This document shows positions 8,866 through 17,555 of a stretch of 50,667 bases of DNA, piece after piece. The stretch is taken from contig NZ_JAAIJQ010000042.1 of NCBI RefSeq assembly GCF_010820565.1, forward strand, positions 1 through 50,667, written 5' to 3'. The notes beneath the pieces were generated by a model that was not told the origin of the DNA, searched no databases, and saw only the letters and a list, made by a program, of their open reading frames with translations. The DNA comes from Thiorhodococcus minor (GTDB lineage Bacteria; Pseudomonadota; Gammaproteobacteria; Chromatiales; Chromatiaceae). Within the stretch, counting starts at the first letter, position 1, and each line of letters begins with the position of its first letter. The position numbers were made by a program, and so were the translations under genes.

Positions 8866-9291
8866 ATGAGTAGAGGATTTGTGGCGCTGCTTTTCGGGAC
8901 GGCCGCGGTGTGCCTGAGCGGCACGGTCTGGGCGGCCGATGTGGAGTCGTTGCGCGGTCATGCGGTGACGGATTCCTCGGACCCGGCGCTCAACAAGGCG
9001 ACCTTAGCGGTCCCTGGGGGCTTCGGCGTGGGCTGGGAGGAGCAGCCGCCGATGATCCCGCACCCGATCGACAAGTACAGCATCGATCTGCGTCAGAACG
9101 GCTGCCTGAAGTGCCATAGCCAGGCGACCTTCGAGACGGCCAACGCTCCGCGCGTGGCGGAGAGTCATTTCCTCGACCGCGACGGCAAGAAGCTCGATCG
9201 CCTGGCGCCGCGCCGCTATTTCTGTACGCAGTGCCATGCCCCGCAAACCGGGGCCATGCCCCTGGTCGATAACGTCTTCGGCGAGCGCTGA
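8866..9291 (+). CDS. napB: Periplasmic dihaem cytochrome c NapB
   Basis: A 141-residue small subunit with a Sec signal peptide (VALLFGTAAVCLSGTVWA) and two haem-binding motifs, CLKCH and CTQCH. The conserved NapB stretch PPMIPHPID precedes the first motif. NapB forms the electron-entry subunit of the NapAB complex. Its ATG is preceded by GAGAGAG about 6 bases away. It lies between napH and napC. Confidence 0.95.
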   Translation: MSRGFVALLFGTAAVCLSGTVWAADVESLRGHAVTDSSDPALNKATLAVPGGFGVGWEEQPPMIPHPIDKYSIDLRQNGCLKCHSQATFETANAPRVAESHFLDRDGKKLDRLAPRRYFCTQCHAPQTGAMPLVDNVFGER

Positions 9292-9338
9292 CCCTGCCGC
9301 GGGTGCCTTCAAGTCACGTTGAGATTCGGGAAGAGACC

Positions 9339-9953
9339 ATGTCCGAGCAAAACAACACTTCCAAGCCAAAATCCTCTCGCGGCCGCCGCGCGGCCTGGAT
9401 CAGCCTATTCGCGGCCTTCGTCGTCGGCATCCTCTTTTGGGGCGGCTTCAACACCGCCATGGAGGCGACCAATCAGGAGCAGTTCTGCATCTCCTGCCAC
9501 GAGATGAAGGTCAACGTCTATCAGGAGTACAGGGATACCATCCACTACACCAATCGCACCGGCGTGCGCGCGACCTGCCCGGACTGCCATGTGCCCAAGG
9601 ACTGGGTGCACAAGTTCGTGCGCAAGGTCCAGGCGACCAGCGAGCTCTATCACCACTTCAAGGGTGACGTGGACACGCCCGAGAAGTTCGAGGCGAACCG
9701 CTTCCGACTGGCGCAGAACGTCTGGACCGCGATGAAGGAGACGGACAGCCGCGAGTGCCGCAACTGCCATGAGTTCGACTCCATGGACTACACCAAGCAG
9801 GAGTCGCGCAGCTCGCAGGGCCATCAGGACGCGGAGGATGCGGGGCTGACCTGTATCGACTGCCACAAGGGCATCGCGCATCAGTTGCCGATGGAATATG
9901 ACCCTGAGCAGGATGTACCCGGGAAGAGCGTCTTCTATACGAAGCGGGATTGA
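9339..9953 (+). CDS. napC: Membrane-anchored tetrahaem cytochrome c NapC (NapC/NirT family)
   Basis: A 204-residue protein with one N-terminal TM anchor (AAWISLFAAFVVGILFWGGF) and four c-type haem motifs: CISCH, CPDCH, CRNCH and CIDCH. It takes electrons from quinol and hands them to NapAB. The ATG at 9339 follows GGGAAGAGACC; an extension to 9303 has no support. It is the last gene of napDAGHBC. napE and napF are absent from the window, so the [4Fe-4S] assembly factor NapF is missing here or encoded elsewhere. Confidence 0.94.
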   Translation: MSEQNNTSKPKSSRGRRAAWISLFAAFVVGILFWGGFNTAMEATNQEQFCISCHEMKVNVYQEYRDTIHYTNRTGVRATCPDCHVPKDWVHKFVRKVQATSELYHHFKGDVDTPEKFEANRFRLAQNVWTAMKETDSRECRNCHEFDSMDYTKQESRSSQGHQDAEDAGLTCIDCHKGIAHQLPMEYDPEQDVPGKSVFYTKRD

Positions 9954-10186
9954 GCTGGCGGATCATGGTCCCTTGTGCGCGGGGCAAGCGTGGAAAGGCA
10001 GCGCAACCGTCGCCTCGTGCATGAAGTGGTCATGCTGGCCCCAAGAAGAGTCACTGAGCCTGGCTGCATCTGCACCCCCTTCACGAGGCATCCTGCACCA
10101 AACCGAGCAGCTCGGCCTCGACGTTTAGGCTCGGCGCCTCGAAGGGAGTACCTGGATTGCCGAGGCGGGCCACGCCTGGGCTTCGC

Positions 10187-11020
10187 TCAAGGAATGACGA
10201 GCGTCATCCCTGGAGTGAGCTGATCCGGGTTGTCCAGCAAGTGGCGGTTGGCTTCGAAGAGTCTATGCCACTGACCGCTGCTGCCGTAGAAGCGGCTGCT
10301 GATGCGCCCGAGGCTGTCGCGCTCTCTGACCCGGTAGACGCTGAGTGCGTCCGTCGCGCGCGCGAGCTTCAGCTGGCGTTTGCGCAGCAGGTCTTCGGCC
10401 TCGGCTCGGCTCTGGATACCAGTCGCCGCATCCGCCCCGCCAGGGCGCTGGATCTGGCTTCTTAGCGCGAGAAAGGCCTGGGTGGCCGCTGTCCGAGCGG
10501 CTTGCTCCGTCAAGATGCCGCCCTCGGTCTCCGGGAGCTGGGCGGCCAAGGCCTCCACCTGGGAGGTCAGGAGGGCATTGTGCTTGCGCTCTTCCTCGAG
10601 CGCTGCCGCCAGGTGCTCGACGAGCGTCTGCTGCTCCGCCAGCGCCTCCTCGAGCTCTGCCTGTCGGGCTTGGAGGGCCTCGAGCTCACCATGCATCTGC
10701 TCGACCGCCTGATTGCCTTGGGCCAGCCGTCGCTCGGCCTCCATGCGCGCCTGATCGGCGGTCTTGCGCGCGAGCGCGGAGTCCTTGAGCTTGCCTTCCA
10801 TGCCCTGGACACGCGCTTCGAGCACCTGGATCCTGTCGTAGAGCTGGGCTCGCGTCTCTGGCGGCGGGCTCGGCTCCTGGGCGGCAGTGTCCGTCGAGGG
10901 CGCTGGCGGGCGCTCCTCGGCGAGCGCGGCCGGTGAGGGCCAGCAGGCCCCCACCAGGCTGGCGAGAACGAGCAGGAGCGAGACCTTTCCACGGGTCTGC
11001 ATTGCGTCGGTTTGTCGCAT
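10187..11020 (-). CDS. Coiled-coil protein with C-terminal LysM domain, exported
   Basis: A 277-residue protein with an N-terminal signal (VSLLLVLASLVGAC), which could be a lipoprotein signal with Cys26 or a Sec signal cut near ALA. The middle, from about 60 to 180, is a long heptad-rich coiled coil with many Glu, Arg and Gln. The C-terminus (YRVRERDSLGRISSRFYG, then LTPGMTLVIP) is a LysM peptidoglycan-binding module. This suggests an envelope protein tying a periplasmic coil to the cell wall; I do not recognise a named family. It is 35 bases downstream of the trpB-like gene on the same strand and could share its transcript. Confidence 0.75.
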   Translation of the reverse strand: MRQTDAMQTRGKVSLLLVLASLVGACWPSPAALAEERPPAPSTDTAAQEPSPPPETRAQLYDRIQVLEARVQGMEGKLKDSALARKTADQARMEAERRLAQGNQAVEQMHGELEALQARQAELEEALAEQQTLVEHLAAALEEERKHNALLTSQVEALAAQLPETEGGILTEQAARTAATQAFLALRSQIQRPGGADAATGIQSRAEAEDLLRKRQLKLARATDALSVYRVRERDSLGRISSRFYGSSGQWHRLFEANRHLLDNPDQLTPGMTLVIP

Positions 11021-11055
11021 CCGGGACTCTCTCGCGTGCTCGCTGTCCAGGCTGC

Positions 11056-12417
11056 CTAGCCGACCGACGGCAGGCCGGCGAGTGCCATGGCGACCTCGTT
11101 CTCGGCGTAGTCGAGGTCCTTCAGCTTGCCGCCGAGGTAGTCCGTGTAGGCCTGCATATCGAAGTTGCCGTGCCCGCTGAGATTGAAGAGGATGGTCTTG
11201 GGGTCGCCAGATTCACGGCACTTGTCGGCCTCGTGGATCGCCGCCCGAACCGCGTGCGTGGCCTCGGGCGCCGGGATGATGCCCTCGGCCTTGGCGAACT
11301 GAACCCCAGCAGCGAAGCATTCGAGCTGGTTGTAGGAGCGGGGGCTGATGTAGCCGAGCTTGGCCAGGTGGCTGATCTGAGGGGCCATGCCGTGATAGCG
11401 CAGACCGCCGGCGTGGAAGCCGGGCGGGACGAAGGTGGATCCCAGCGTGTGCATCTTGCACAGCGGCGTGAGGTGCGCGGTGTCGCCGAAGTCGTAGGCG
11501 AAGAGCCCCTTGGTCAGGGTCGGGCAGGCGGACGGCTCGACGGCGACGAGCTCGACCTCGCGGCCGCCACGCAGCTGATTGCCGAGGAAGGGGAAGGCGA
11601 TACCGGCGAAATTGCTGCCGCCGCCGGTGCAGCCGATGACCATGTCCGGATAGGCGTCCGCCATCTCCAGCTGCTTCTGGGCCTCCAGACCGATCACCGT
11701 CTGGTGCAGCAGGACGTGATTGAGCACGCTGCCGAGGGCGTACTTGGTGTCGTCGCGCTGCGCGGCCAGCTCGACCGCTTCGCTGATGGCGATCCCCAAG
11801 CTGCCGGTGCTGTCCGGGTGCTCGGCGAGGATGGCGCGGCCGGACTCTGTGGTGTCGCTCGGGCTGGCGATGCAGTTGGCCCCGAAGGACTCCATGAAGG
11901 CCCGGCGGTAGGGCTTCTGGTTGTAGCTGACCTTCACCATGTAGACCAGGATCTCGAGTCCGAACATGGACCCGGCCATGGCGAGCGACGAGCCCCATTG
12001 ACCGGCCCCGGTCTCCGTGGTGATGCGCTTGACGCCTTCCGCCTTGTTGTAAAAGGCTTGGGCGATTGCCGTGTTGGCCTTATGGCTGCCGGGCGGGCTG
12101 ACGCCCTCGTACTTATAGAAGATCTTCGCCGGGGTATTCAGGGCCTTCTCGAGACGGCGCGCGCGGAAGAGCGGGGAGGGGCGCCACTGGCGAAGAACAT
12201 CGCGGACCGGCTCGGGGATCTCGATCTCGCGCTCGGTGCTGACCTCTTGCTCGATGACGGCACGCGGGAAAATGACGCCGAGCTCTTCCGGGGTGATGGG
12301 CGCTTTGGTCCCTGGATGGAGGACGGGATCCAGCGGCTCCGGCAGATCGGCGTTGATGTTGTACCAAAAGCGGGGGATTTGCTGCTCGTCGAGCAGGTAT
12401 TTGACTGGGTCGCTCAT
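11056..12417 (-). CDS. trpB: TrpB2-type tryptophan synthase beta-like PLP enzyme
   Basis: A 453-residue fold type II PLP enzyme of the TrpB2 (TIGR01415) subgroup, longer than the about 400 residues of TrpB1. The PLP lysine is in [12 protein letters not shown], the catalytic Glu in TETGAGQWG, and the phosphate-binding loop in [22 protein letters not shown] lies near the C-terminus. No trpA or other trp gene is nearby. TrpB2 proteins are thought to make tryptophan from indole and serine without a TrpA partner, or to act on serine; the true role here is unknown. The upstream region contains two strong hairpins (12460-12490 and 12639-12672). Confidence 0.88.
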   Translation of the reverse strand: MSDPVKYLLDEQQIPRFWYNINADLPEPLDPVLHPGTKAPITPEELGVIFPRAVIEQEVSTEREIEIPEPVRDVLRQWRPSPLFRARRLEKALNTPAKIFYKYEGVSPPGSHKANTAIAQAFYNKAEGVKRITTETGAGQWGSSLAMAGSMFGLEILVYMVKVSYNQKPYRRAFMESFGANCIASPSDTTESGRAILAEHPDSTGSLGIAISEAVELAAQRDDTKYALGSVLNHVLLHQTVIGLEAQKQLEMADAYPDMVIGCTGGGSNFAGIAFPFLGNQLRGGREVELVAVEPSACPTLTKGLFAYDFGDTAHLTPLCKMHTLGSTFVPPGFHAGGLRYHGMAPQISHLAKLGYISPRSYNQLECFAAGVQFAKAEGIIPAPEATHAVRAAIHEADKCRESGDPKTILFNLSGHGNFDMQAYTDYLGGKLKDLDYAENEVAMALAGLPSVG

Positions 12418-12459
12418 GCTGGCAATGGTCTCAGTAGTGGTGGCGCGGCCGGCGGCAGA

Positions 12460-12490
12460 GGGAAGCGCTGGCTCGAGCGCTGCGCTTCCC
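12460..12490. repeat. Inverted repeat upstream of trpB2
   Basis: GGGAAGCGC (12460-12468) and GCGCTTCCC (12482-12490) form a perfect 9-base stem with a 13-base loop that is itself partly self-complementary. It lies 43 bases before the trpB2 start, within a possible leader. Confidence 0.7.
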
Positions 12491-12638
12491 GCGGCACATG
12501 CATGTGCTTCGGCCCCAGTGGCATTCGCCTACCGGGGGCGGCGGGAGTCCGGCATGCGACGGCATCCGGGGTCCCATCCGACGGCGCCGAGCGCGGTGCC
12601 GTCGCCTCTCCATTGGATCACCGCTGGTCTATCGAGAT

Positions 12639-12672
12639 GCCGACTGGGTGCCTTGAAGGCACTCCAGTCGGC
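12639..12672. repeat. Inverted repeat, 14-base stem with one bulge
   Basis: GCCGACTGG-GTGCC, loop TTGAA, then GGCAC-T-CCAGTCGGC. Fourteen bases pair around a single bulged T. No T tract follows on either strand, so terminator function is unproven. Confidence 0.7.
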
Positions 12673-12857
12673 GCGCGACGCGAAGACAGAATTTTCGAGT
12701 CGCAGTCTTGCTTCAAGCGCTTCATCCGCTCGAAAAAGATGCTGTCATCCCTGATCCGGTCGGGAGCGGCGATGGGGCGTCGTCCCGTGACCGAGTGCGG
12801 GCCAAGTTTGCCAGGTTTGCGGCTCGGCTTGTATCCCGTTGTGATCGCGAGTTGACG

Positions 12858-12875
12858 CCGCGCGTGATCGCGCGG
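12858..12875. terminator. Hairpin just after the acetolactate decarboxylase stop
   Basis: CCGCGCG, loop TGAT, CGCGCGG: a perfect 7-base GC stem 10 bases beyond the stop at 12886. It lacks a U run, so it is at best a weak intrinsic terminator or a transcript end stabiliser. Confidence 0.35.
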
Positions 12876-12885
12876 TGCAAGCCGA

Positions 12886-13680
12886 CTAACGGCCGGACTT
12901 GCGCTGCTCGACATGGTGCAGGGCGGCGCTGCGGTCCTGACCCAGATCCGTCTCCAAGAAGGCGGGGCTCATCGGAAGCTCGACTTGCCAGCCGTTGGTC
13001 GGATCCAGCGCGAGCTGGCCTTGGGTCAGCTCGAAGTCCAGCACGTGACCGGCGTGGGCATGGTCCGCGGAGAGGAAGTGCAGATGGAAGCCGGGCACAT
13101 TCAGGCCCTTGGTGAAGGTGGGGCACCAGAAGCCGATCAAGGTCCCGCTGATCTGGTCTTGCTGGAAGACGCGCTGCTGCTTGGATGCCTCGAGCAGGGG
13201 CGGGTAGGGCTGCTGCTGGCGTGGGACGCTGCGGTAGGTCATGCGCGCGAAGCTGCCCTCGACGCGCACGGCGTAGGCGATATTCCGGCTGGGCAGCTGT
13301 GCCTCGAGCCAGGTCTTGAAGGCCGCATAGTCCTGGCCTGGTGGCGGCGTCAGCCGCTGGTCGGCCTCGAAGTGAGTGACGCTGATGAAGGGGGTGCGGG
13401 TCGTGGCGGGCATCTCATTGACCTGGCCATCGGCCGCAGCCTGATAGACGATGCCGTCGAGCAGGATCAGCTCGCCGTCGAGCGCCGCGAAGGTGCCGAG
13501 CCCGAAATCGCCGTGGGGCAGGACGTCGGAAATGGCGGCGACGCCCTGATAGACGCCGGCGAGCAGGGCGTCGATGGTGGAGACTTGATAGAGGGTGTCT
13601 TCATCATCGTCGGCCGCGCCTGCCTGGAGCGCGAGGGGCAGGGCGATCGCGACGAAGAGACGTCGGCAGTGCTTGGTCAT
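12886..13680 (-). CDS. budA: Exported alpha-acetolactate decarboxylase
   Basis: A 264-residue protein that converts 2-acetolactate to acetoin. The zinc-ligand segment FHLHFLSADHAHAGHVLDF shows His-x-His followed 11 residues later by a third His, the same spacing as in the characterised Bacillus enzyme. The N-terminus (CRRLFVAIALPLALQAGA) is a Sec signal peptide, so the enzyme should act in the periplasm or outside. That is unusual, because acetolactate is made in the cytoplasm. No acetolactate synthase or butanediol dehydrogenase is nearby. It lies 36 bases after the agmatine deiminase gene on the same strand, probably in one transcript. Confidence 0.88.
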   Translation of the reverse strand: MTKHCRRLFVAIALPLALQAGAADDDEDTLYQVSTIDALLAGVYQGVAAISDVLPHGDFGLGTFAALDGELILLDGIVYQAAADGQVNEMPATTRTPFISVTHFEADQRLTPPPGQDYAAFKTWLEAQLPSRNIAYAVRVEGSFARMTYRSVPRQQQPYPPLLEASKQQRVFQQDQISGTLIGFWCPTFTKGLNVPGFHLHFLSADHAHAGHVLDFELTQGQLALDPTNGWQVELPMSPAFLETDLGQDRSAALHHVEQRKSGR

Positions 13681-13716
13681 GGGTCGCTTCTCCGGAGGTT
13701 TCAGGTGGGCGCGGCT

Positions 13717-14760
13717 TCACTGCGGGATGCTCAGGGCGCCCAGGGGAAGCTGCATGCTGATGCAGTGTAGGCTACCGCCCTGGCGAATTAGCGTGCTGCA
13801 GTCCAGCGTCCGGATCGCGCGGTCGGGAAAGAGCTCCGCCAGGATGGCTGCGGCCTGGGCATCTGCCGGGTCGCCATAGGTGGGGAGAATCACGGCCCCA
13901 TTGATGATGAGGAAGTTGGCGTAGCCGGCGGGCAGGCGCTCACCCTCGGCATCCAAGACCGGCTTGGGGGGCGGGAGCCCAACCAGCCGATAGGCCTTGC
14001 CACTGTGGTCGCGGAGTGCTCGGAGCTCTCCTTCCATCGCCTTCAGCGCTGCATAGTCCGCATCGCCGGGATCTTCGCAGCTGGCATAGCAGATGATGTC
14101 TGGGGCGCAGAAACGGGCCAGGGTGTCGATGTGGCCGTCCGTGTCGTCCCCGCTGATGGCACCATGCTCGAGCCAGAGGAAATGACGGATCCCCAGCCGC
14201 TCCGCCAGCATCTGCTCGATCTCCGGGCGCGACAGGCCAGGGTTGCGCCGCGGGTCGACCAGGGTGCGGGTGACCGCCAGCAGCGTGCCTTGGCCGTCGC
14301 TCTCGATCGCCCCGCCTTCCAGCACCAGATCCACCGCCTCGCGCGGGGCCCTGCCAAAGATGCCCGACCCGTGGAGCCGGGCGGTGATCTGGGTGTCCAG
14401 CTCGGCGGCGAACTTGCCGCCCCAGCCGTTGAAGCGGAAGTCGAGCACCCTTGGCGCGCCCTGCTCGTCGAGCACCGTGATGGGGCCATGGTCGCGCGCC
14501 CAGGTGTCGTTGCTGGGGGCGAGCGCCAGGTGCAGGCGCGCGGGGTCGGCGGCCTTGGCCGTCACCCGTGCTCTTGCATGGGCGGCGTGCTTCTCATCGC
14601 GGCAGACGATCAGGACGCTCTCGTACTCGCTGATCATGGCCGCAAGCTCGGCATAGAGCGCCTCGACGGCGTCGAGCTGCTCGGCCCAATCTGTGTCGGC
14701 GTGCGGCCAGGTCAGCATGACCCCGCTCTGGGGCTCCCACTCGGCGGGAAGGCGGTTCAT
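13717..14760 (-). CDS. aguA: Agmatine deiminase (peptidyl-arginine deiminase family)
   Basis: A 347-residue amidinotransferase-fold enzyme converting agmatine to N-carbamoylputrescine and ammonia. It shows WARDHGPITV, VLEGGAIESDG and EHGAISGDDTDGHIDTLARF, which carry the substrate-binding acidic residues and catalytic His, and the C-terminal nucleophile Cys in GGSLHCISMQLP. The partner N-carbamoylputrescine amidohydrolase (AguB) is not in the window. It starts close to its first conserved block (RLPAEWEPQSGVMLTWPH). It is followed by the exported acetolactate decarboxylase gene. Confidence 0.93.
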   Translation of the reverse strand: MNRLPAEWEPQSGVMLTWPHADTDWAEQLDAVEALYAELAAMISEYESVLIVCRDEKHAAHARARVTAKAADPARLHLALAPSNDTWARDHGPITVLDEQGAPRVLDFRFNGWGGKFAAELDTQITARLHGSGIFGRAPREAVDLVLEGGAIESDGQGTLLAVTRTLVDPRRNPGLSRPEIEQMLAERLGIRHFLWLEHGAISGDDTDGHIDTLARFCAPDIICYASCEDPGDADYAALKAMEGELRALRDHSGKAYRLVGLPPPKPVLDAEGERLPAGYANFLIINGAVILPTYGDPADAQAAAILAELFPDRAIRTLDCSTLIRQGGSLHCISMQLPLGALSIPQ

Positions 14761-14953
14761 AGGGCGTTTCTCGATGGCTTCGGACAGAGGCCGGGATTCT
14801 ACTCGCTGCGTTGCGCTCAGGCGGCGGGAGCCTTGTCGCCGCCAGCGCTGTCTCAGTCGGAGCGACGGCCTTGTCTGCCGTCTCGGTGCAGTCTCCGAGC
14901 GGTCACGCGCCGGTTGCGCACGCCTTCCGACTTTGTGATTAAATGCCGCGCCT

Positions 14954-16201
14954 ATGTATCACCCCCTCTCCCTCTATATCGGCCTGCGCTACACGCGCGC
15001 GAAGCGCCGCAACCACTTCATCTCCTTCATTTCCGGCACATCCATGGTCGGGATCACCCTGGGCATCGTCGCCCTCATCGTGGTGCTCTCGGTGATGAAT
15101 GGGTTTCACAAGGAGATCCAGCAGCGCATCCTCAGCATGGCCTCGCATGCCACCCTGACCGACCCCTATGGCGGCATGGCGAACTGGCCCGAGGTCCTGG
15201 ATCAGGTGCGCGCGCACCAGGACGTGGTCGGCGCCGCGCCCTTCGTCGAGGTGCAGGGGATGCTGGTCAATGGCTCCCAGGTCAGCGGGGCCCTGATTCG
15301 CGGCATCGTTCCCAAGGAAGAGGACGAGGTCGCCGATCTGCGCCGGGAGATGGTGCGCGGCTCGGTCGATGATCTGGTCGACGGCGGCTTCAACATCGTT
15401 CTGGGCCGAGATCTGGCCGCCTTCCTGGGCGTTGGCCCCGGCGATAAGGTCACTGTGGTGACGCCCCAGGTGAGTGCGACGCCCGTGGGTATCATGCCGC
15501 GGCTCAAGCGCTTCACCGTGAGTGGCATCTTCGCGGTCGGCATGGCGGACTACGACCGCAACGCGGCCTTCATCGCGATGCACGACGCCGCCAAGCTGCT
15601 GAGTCTGGGGGATGCGGTCTCCGGGGTCCGGCTCAAGCTGGATGATATGTGGGAGGCGCCGCGGCTGGCGCGCGAGATCGCCTATGACCTCGGCGGCGTC
15701 TACCGCCTGGTGGACTGGACCCAGGTCCATGCCAACTTCTTCAGTGCCCTGGCCATGGAGAAGCGGATGATGGGCATCATCCTCTTCCTCATCGTCGCGG
15801 TCGCGGCCTTCAACATCGTCTCGACCCTGGTGATGGTCGTTACGGACAAGCAATCGGACATCGCGGTCATGCGCACCCTGGGCGTTTCGCCCGCTCGCGT
15901 CATGGGCATCTTCATGGTGCAGGGGACCGCCATCGGCTTGATCGGCACCATCCTCGGCATGGTCGCGGGCGTGCTGCTGGCCATGAACGTCGAGCCGGTC
16001 GTGGGCGCCATCGAGCAGGTCTTCGGCGTCCATTTTCTGGATCCGAGCATCTACTACATCAGTGAGCTGCCCTCCGACGTCCATCTCTCGGATGTGCTCT
16101 CCATCGGCGGCGGGGCCTTCCTTATGTCCGTGCTCGCAACCCTGTATCCGGCTTGGCGCGCCGCTCGAACGCAGCCGGCGGAGGCGCTGCGCTATGAATA
16201 A
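14954..16201 (+). CDS. lolC: Lipoprotein-releasing ABC transporter permease LolC/LolE
   Basis: A 415-residue inner-membrane permease with an N-terminal TM helix ([29 protein letters not shown] split over residues 23-53), a large periplasmic domain, and three C-terminal TM helices typical of the FtsX/MacB fold. The C-terminus shows [17 protein letters not shown], the LolC/E signature. With LolD it extracts outer-membrane lipoproteins from the inner membrane and passes them to LolA. Only one permease gene is present beside lolD, whereas many enteric relatives have both lolC and lolE. It overlaps lolD by 8 bases. Confidence 0.93.
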   Translation: MYHPLSLYIGLRYTRAKRRNHFISFISGTSMVGITLGIVALIVVLSVMNGFHKEIQQRILSMASHATLTDPYGGMANWPEVLDQVRAHQDVVGAAPFVEVQGMLVNGSQVSGALIRGIVPKEEDEVADLRREMVRGSVDDLVDGGFNIVLGRDLAAFLGVGPGDKVTVVTPQVSATPVGIMPRLKRFTVSGIFAVGMADYDRNAAFIAMHDAAKLLSLGDAVSGVRLKLDDMWEAPRLAREIAYDLGGVYRLVDWTQVHANFFSALAMEKRMMGIILFLIVAVAAFNIVSTLVMVVTDKQSDIAVMRTLGVSPARVMGIFMVQGTAIGLIGTILGMVAGVLLAMNVEPVVGAIEQVFGVHFLDPSIYYISELPSDVHLSDVLSIGGGAFLMSVLATLYPAWRAARTQPAEALRYE

Positions 16202-16895
16202 GCCGGAGCCTGTCATCGAGGTCCGCGGTCTGGCCAAGACCTTTCGGCAGGGGCCTCAAGTCGTCGAGGTGCTGAAGGAGATCAGTTTTCGCGTTCACCC
16301 CGGCTCGCGCATCGCCATCGTCGGGGCCTCTGGCTCAGGTAAGAGCACCCTGCTGCATTGCGTTGGCGGGCTGGACCGGCCGTCGGCAGGGCAGGTGAGC
16401 TGGATGGGCCAAGAGGTTGGTCGCTTGTCGGAGGCCAAGCTGGGCCTGCTGCGCAATCGCCACCTTGGCTTCGTCTACCAATTCCATCATCTGCTGCCGG
16501 AGTTCACCGCGCTCGAGAATGTCGCCATGCCATTGCTGATCGGCGGCGCCTCGCCGCAGCAGGCCAAGGCCGAGTCGCAGGCGCTGCTGGAGCGCGTCGG
16601 GCTCGGGCATCGCACGACGCACAAGCCAGGCGAGCTCTCCGGCGGGGAGCGTCAGCGCGCGGCGATCGCGCGGGCCTTGGTGACGCGGCCCGCCTGTCTA
16701 TTGGCCGACGAGCCCACGGGCAATCTCGACAGCGGCACGGCCGCGGATGTCTATGAGCTGATGCTGGAGCTCAATCGCGAGATCGGGACCAGCTTGGTGA
16801 TCGTGACGCATGATCGCGATCTGGCTTCCCGCATGCGTCACGTCTGGCGATTGGAAGACGGCGTCCTCAGCCGTGATTCGGACAGCTCGCGATAG
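16194..16895 (+). CDS. lolD: Lipoprotein-releasing ABC transporter ATPase LolD
   Basis: A 233-residue ATPase with Walker [11 protein letters not shown]-loop region [16 protein letters not shown], signature [15 protein letters not shown], Walker [13 protein letters not shown] and the H-loop VTHD. It powers LolC/E in outer-membrane lipoprotein release. The ATG at 16194 overlaps the end of lolC and gives the normal LolD length; an extension from 16062 would run through lolC. Its 3' end overlaps the convergent DUF2062 gene by 58 bases. Confidence 0.95.
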   Translation: MNKPEPVIEVRGLAKTFRQGPQVVEVLKEISFRVHPGSRIAIVGASGSGKSTLLHCVGGLDRPSAGQVSWMGQEVGRLSEAKLGLLRNRHLGFVYQFHHLLPEFTALENVAMPLLIGGASPQQAKAESQALLERVGLGHRTTHKPGELSGGERQRAAIARALVTRPACLLADEPTGNLDSGTAADVYELMLELNREIGTSLVIVTHDRDLASRMRHVWRLEDGVLSRDSDSSR

Positions 16896-17455
16896 CGCTC
16901 CTTGCGCTTCCGGATCTGGCGCATCAGCTTCCAGCGCCAGAGGATCTGGATGGTGGCATAGCCGAGTACCGAGCAGACCGCGCCGCAGATGAGGCAGCCG
17001 AGGAGCAGGGGGCCGAGGACGGCGAGCCAATTGTGCCAGTCCAGCCAGAATTGGACTTTGAAGCCGACCGGCGGGATGCCGAGCACCCAGCAGCCCACCA
17101 CGTAGGCGAAATAGAACATCGGCGGGATGGTGACCGGATTGGAGATCCACACCAGCGTGATCGCGATCGGTAGGTTGACGCGCAGATAGATGGCGAGGCC
17201 GCCGGCGATGAGCACGTGCCCGACTGGCGGCAGGTACATGACGAAGAGCCCGACTGCGAAGGCCCCGGCCACGGAGTGCCGATTGAGGTGCCAGAGATTG
17301 GGATCCTGCAGCAGCTTGCCGAAGACGCCAAGACAACGGTTGCCGTGGATCGCTTTAGGCGGCGGCATGACCCTTCTAAGCCACTTCTTCACGCGACAAG
17401 CTCGCTCGGTCTCAGGCCCAATCAGAAGGCGCGAGTATAGGTCAGACTGCGACAT
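16838..17455 (-). CDS. DUF2062 family membrane protein
   Basis: A 205-residue protein with the DUF2062 core: [30 protein letters not shown], then [27 protein letters not shown]. There are about three to four TM segments and a basic C-terminus ([12 protein letters not shown]). Its function is unknown. The true start may be the GTG at 17392 ([11 protein letters not shown]), which begins closer to the conserved region; no strong ribosome site decides. It converges on lolD with a 58-base overlap of coding ends. Confidence 0.8.
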   Translation of the reverse strand: MSQSDLYSRLLIGPETERACRVKKWLRRVMPPPKAIHGNRCLGVFGKLLQDPNLWHLNRHSVAGAFAVGLFVMYLPPVGHVLIAGGLAIYLRVNLPIAITLVWISNPVTIPPMFYFAYVVGCWVLGIPPVGFKVQFWLDWHNWLAVLGPLLLGCLICGAVCSVLGYATIQILWRWKLMRQIRKRKERYRELSESRLRTPSSNRQT

Positions 17456-17555
17456 CCCCGTGGACTTTTGTCATGGACGGCAAACCTAATGCACATCAAG
17501 GGCCTTCGTTCTGCGCGGCCCAGCCAGAGCGCGATGCCGGGAAGGGGCGGTTGCC

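Larger units (their letters stand above)
12418..12885. other. Non-coding spacer with several hairpins
   Basis: The 468 bases between the end of the acetolactate decarboxylase gene and the start of the trpB-like gene hold no gene I can support. Three strong inverted repeats lie here: 12460-12490, 12639-12672 and 12858-12875. None is followed by a clear T run on the minus strand. The first two would be in the 5' leader of trpB2 if its promoter lies beyond 12672. Confidence 0.6.

Noticed and set aside
10933-12855. A 640-codon open frame on the plus strand opposite the trpB-like gene.
   Set aside because: It lies antisense to a clear PLP enzyme, has no domain or ribosome site, and reflects high-GC codon use on the other strand.
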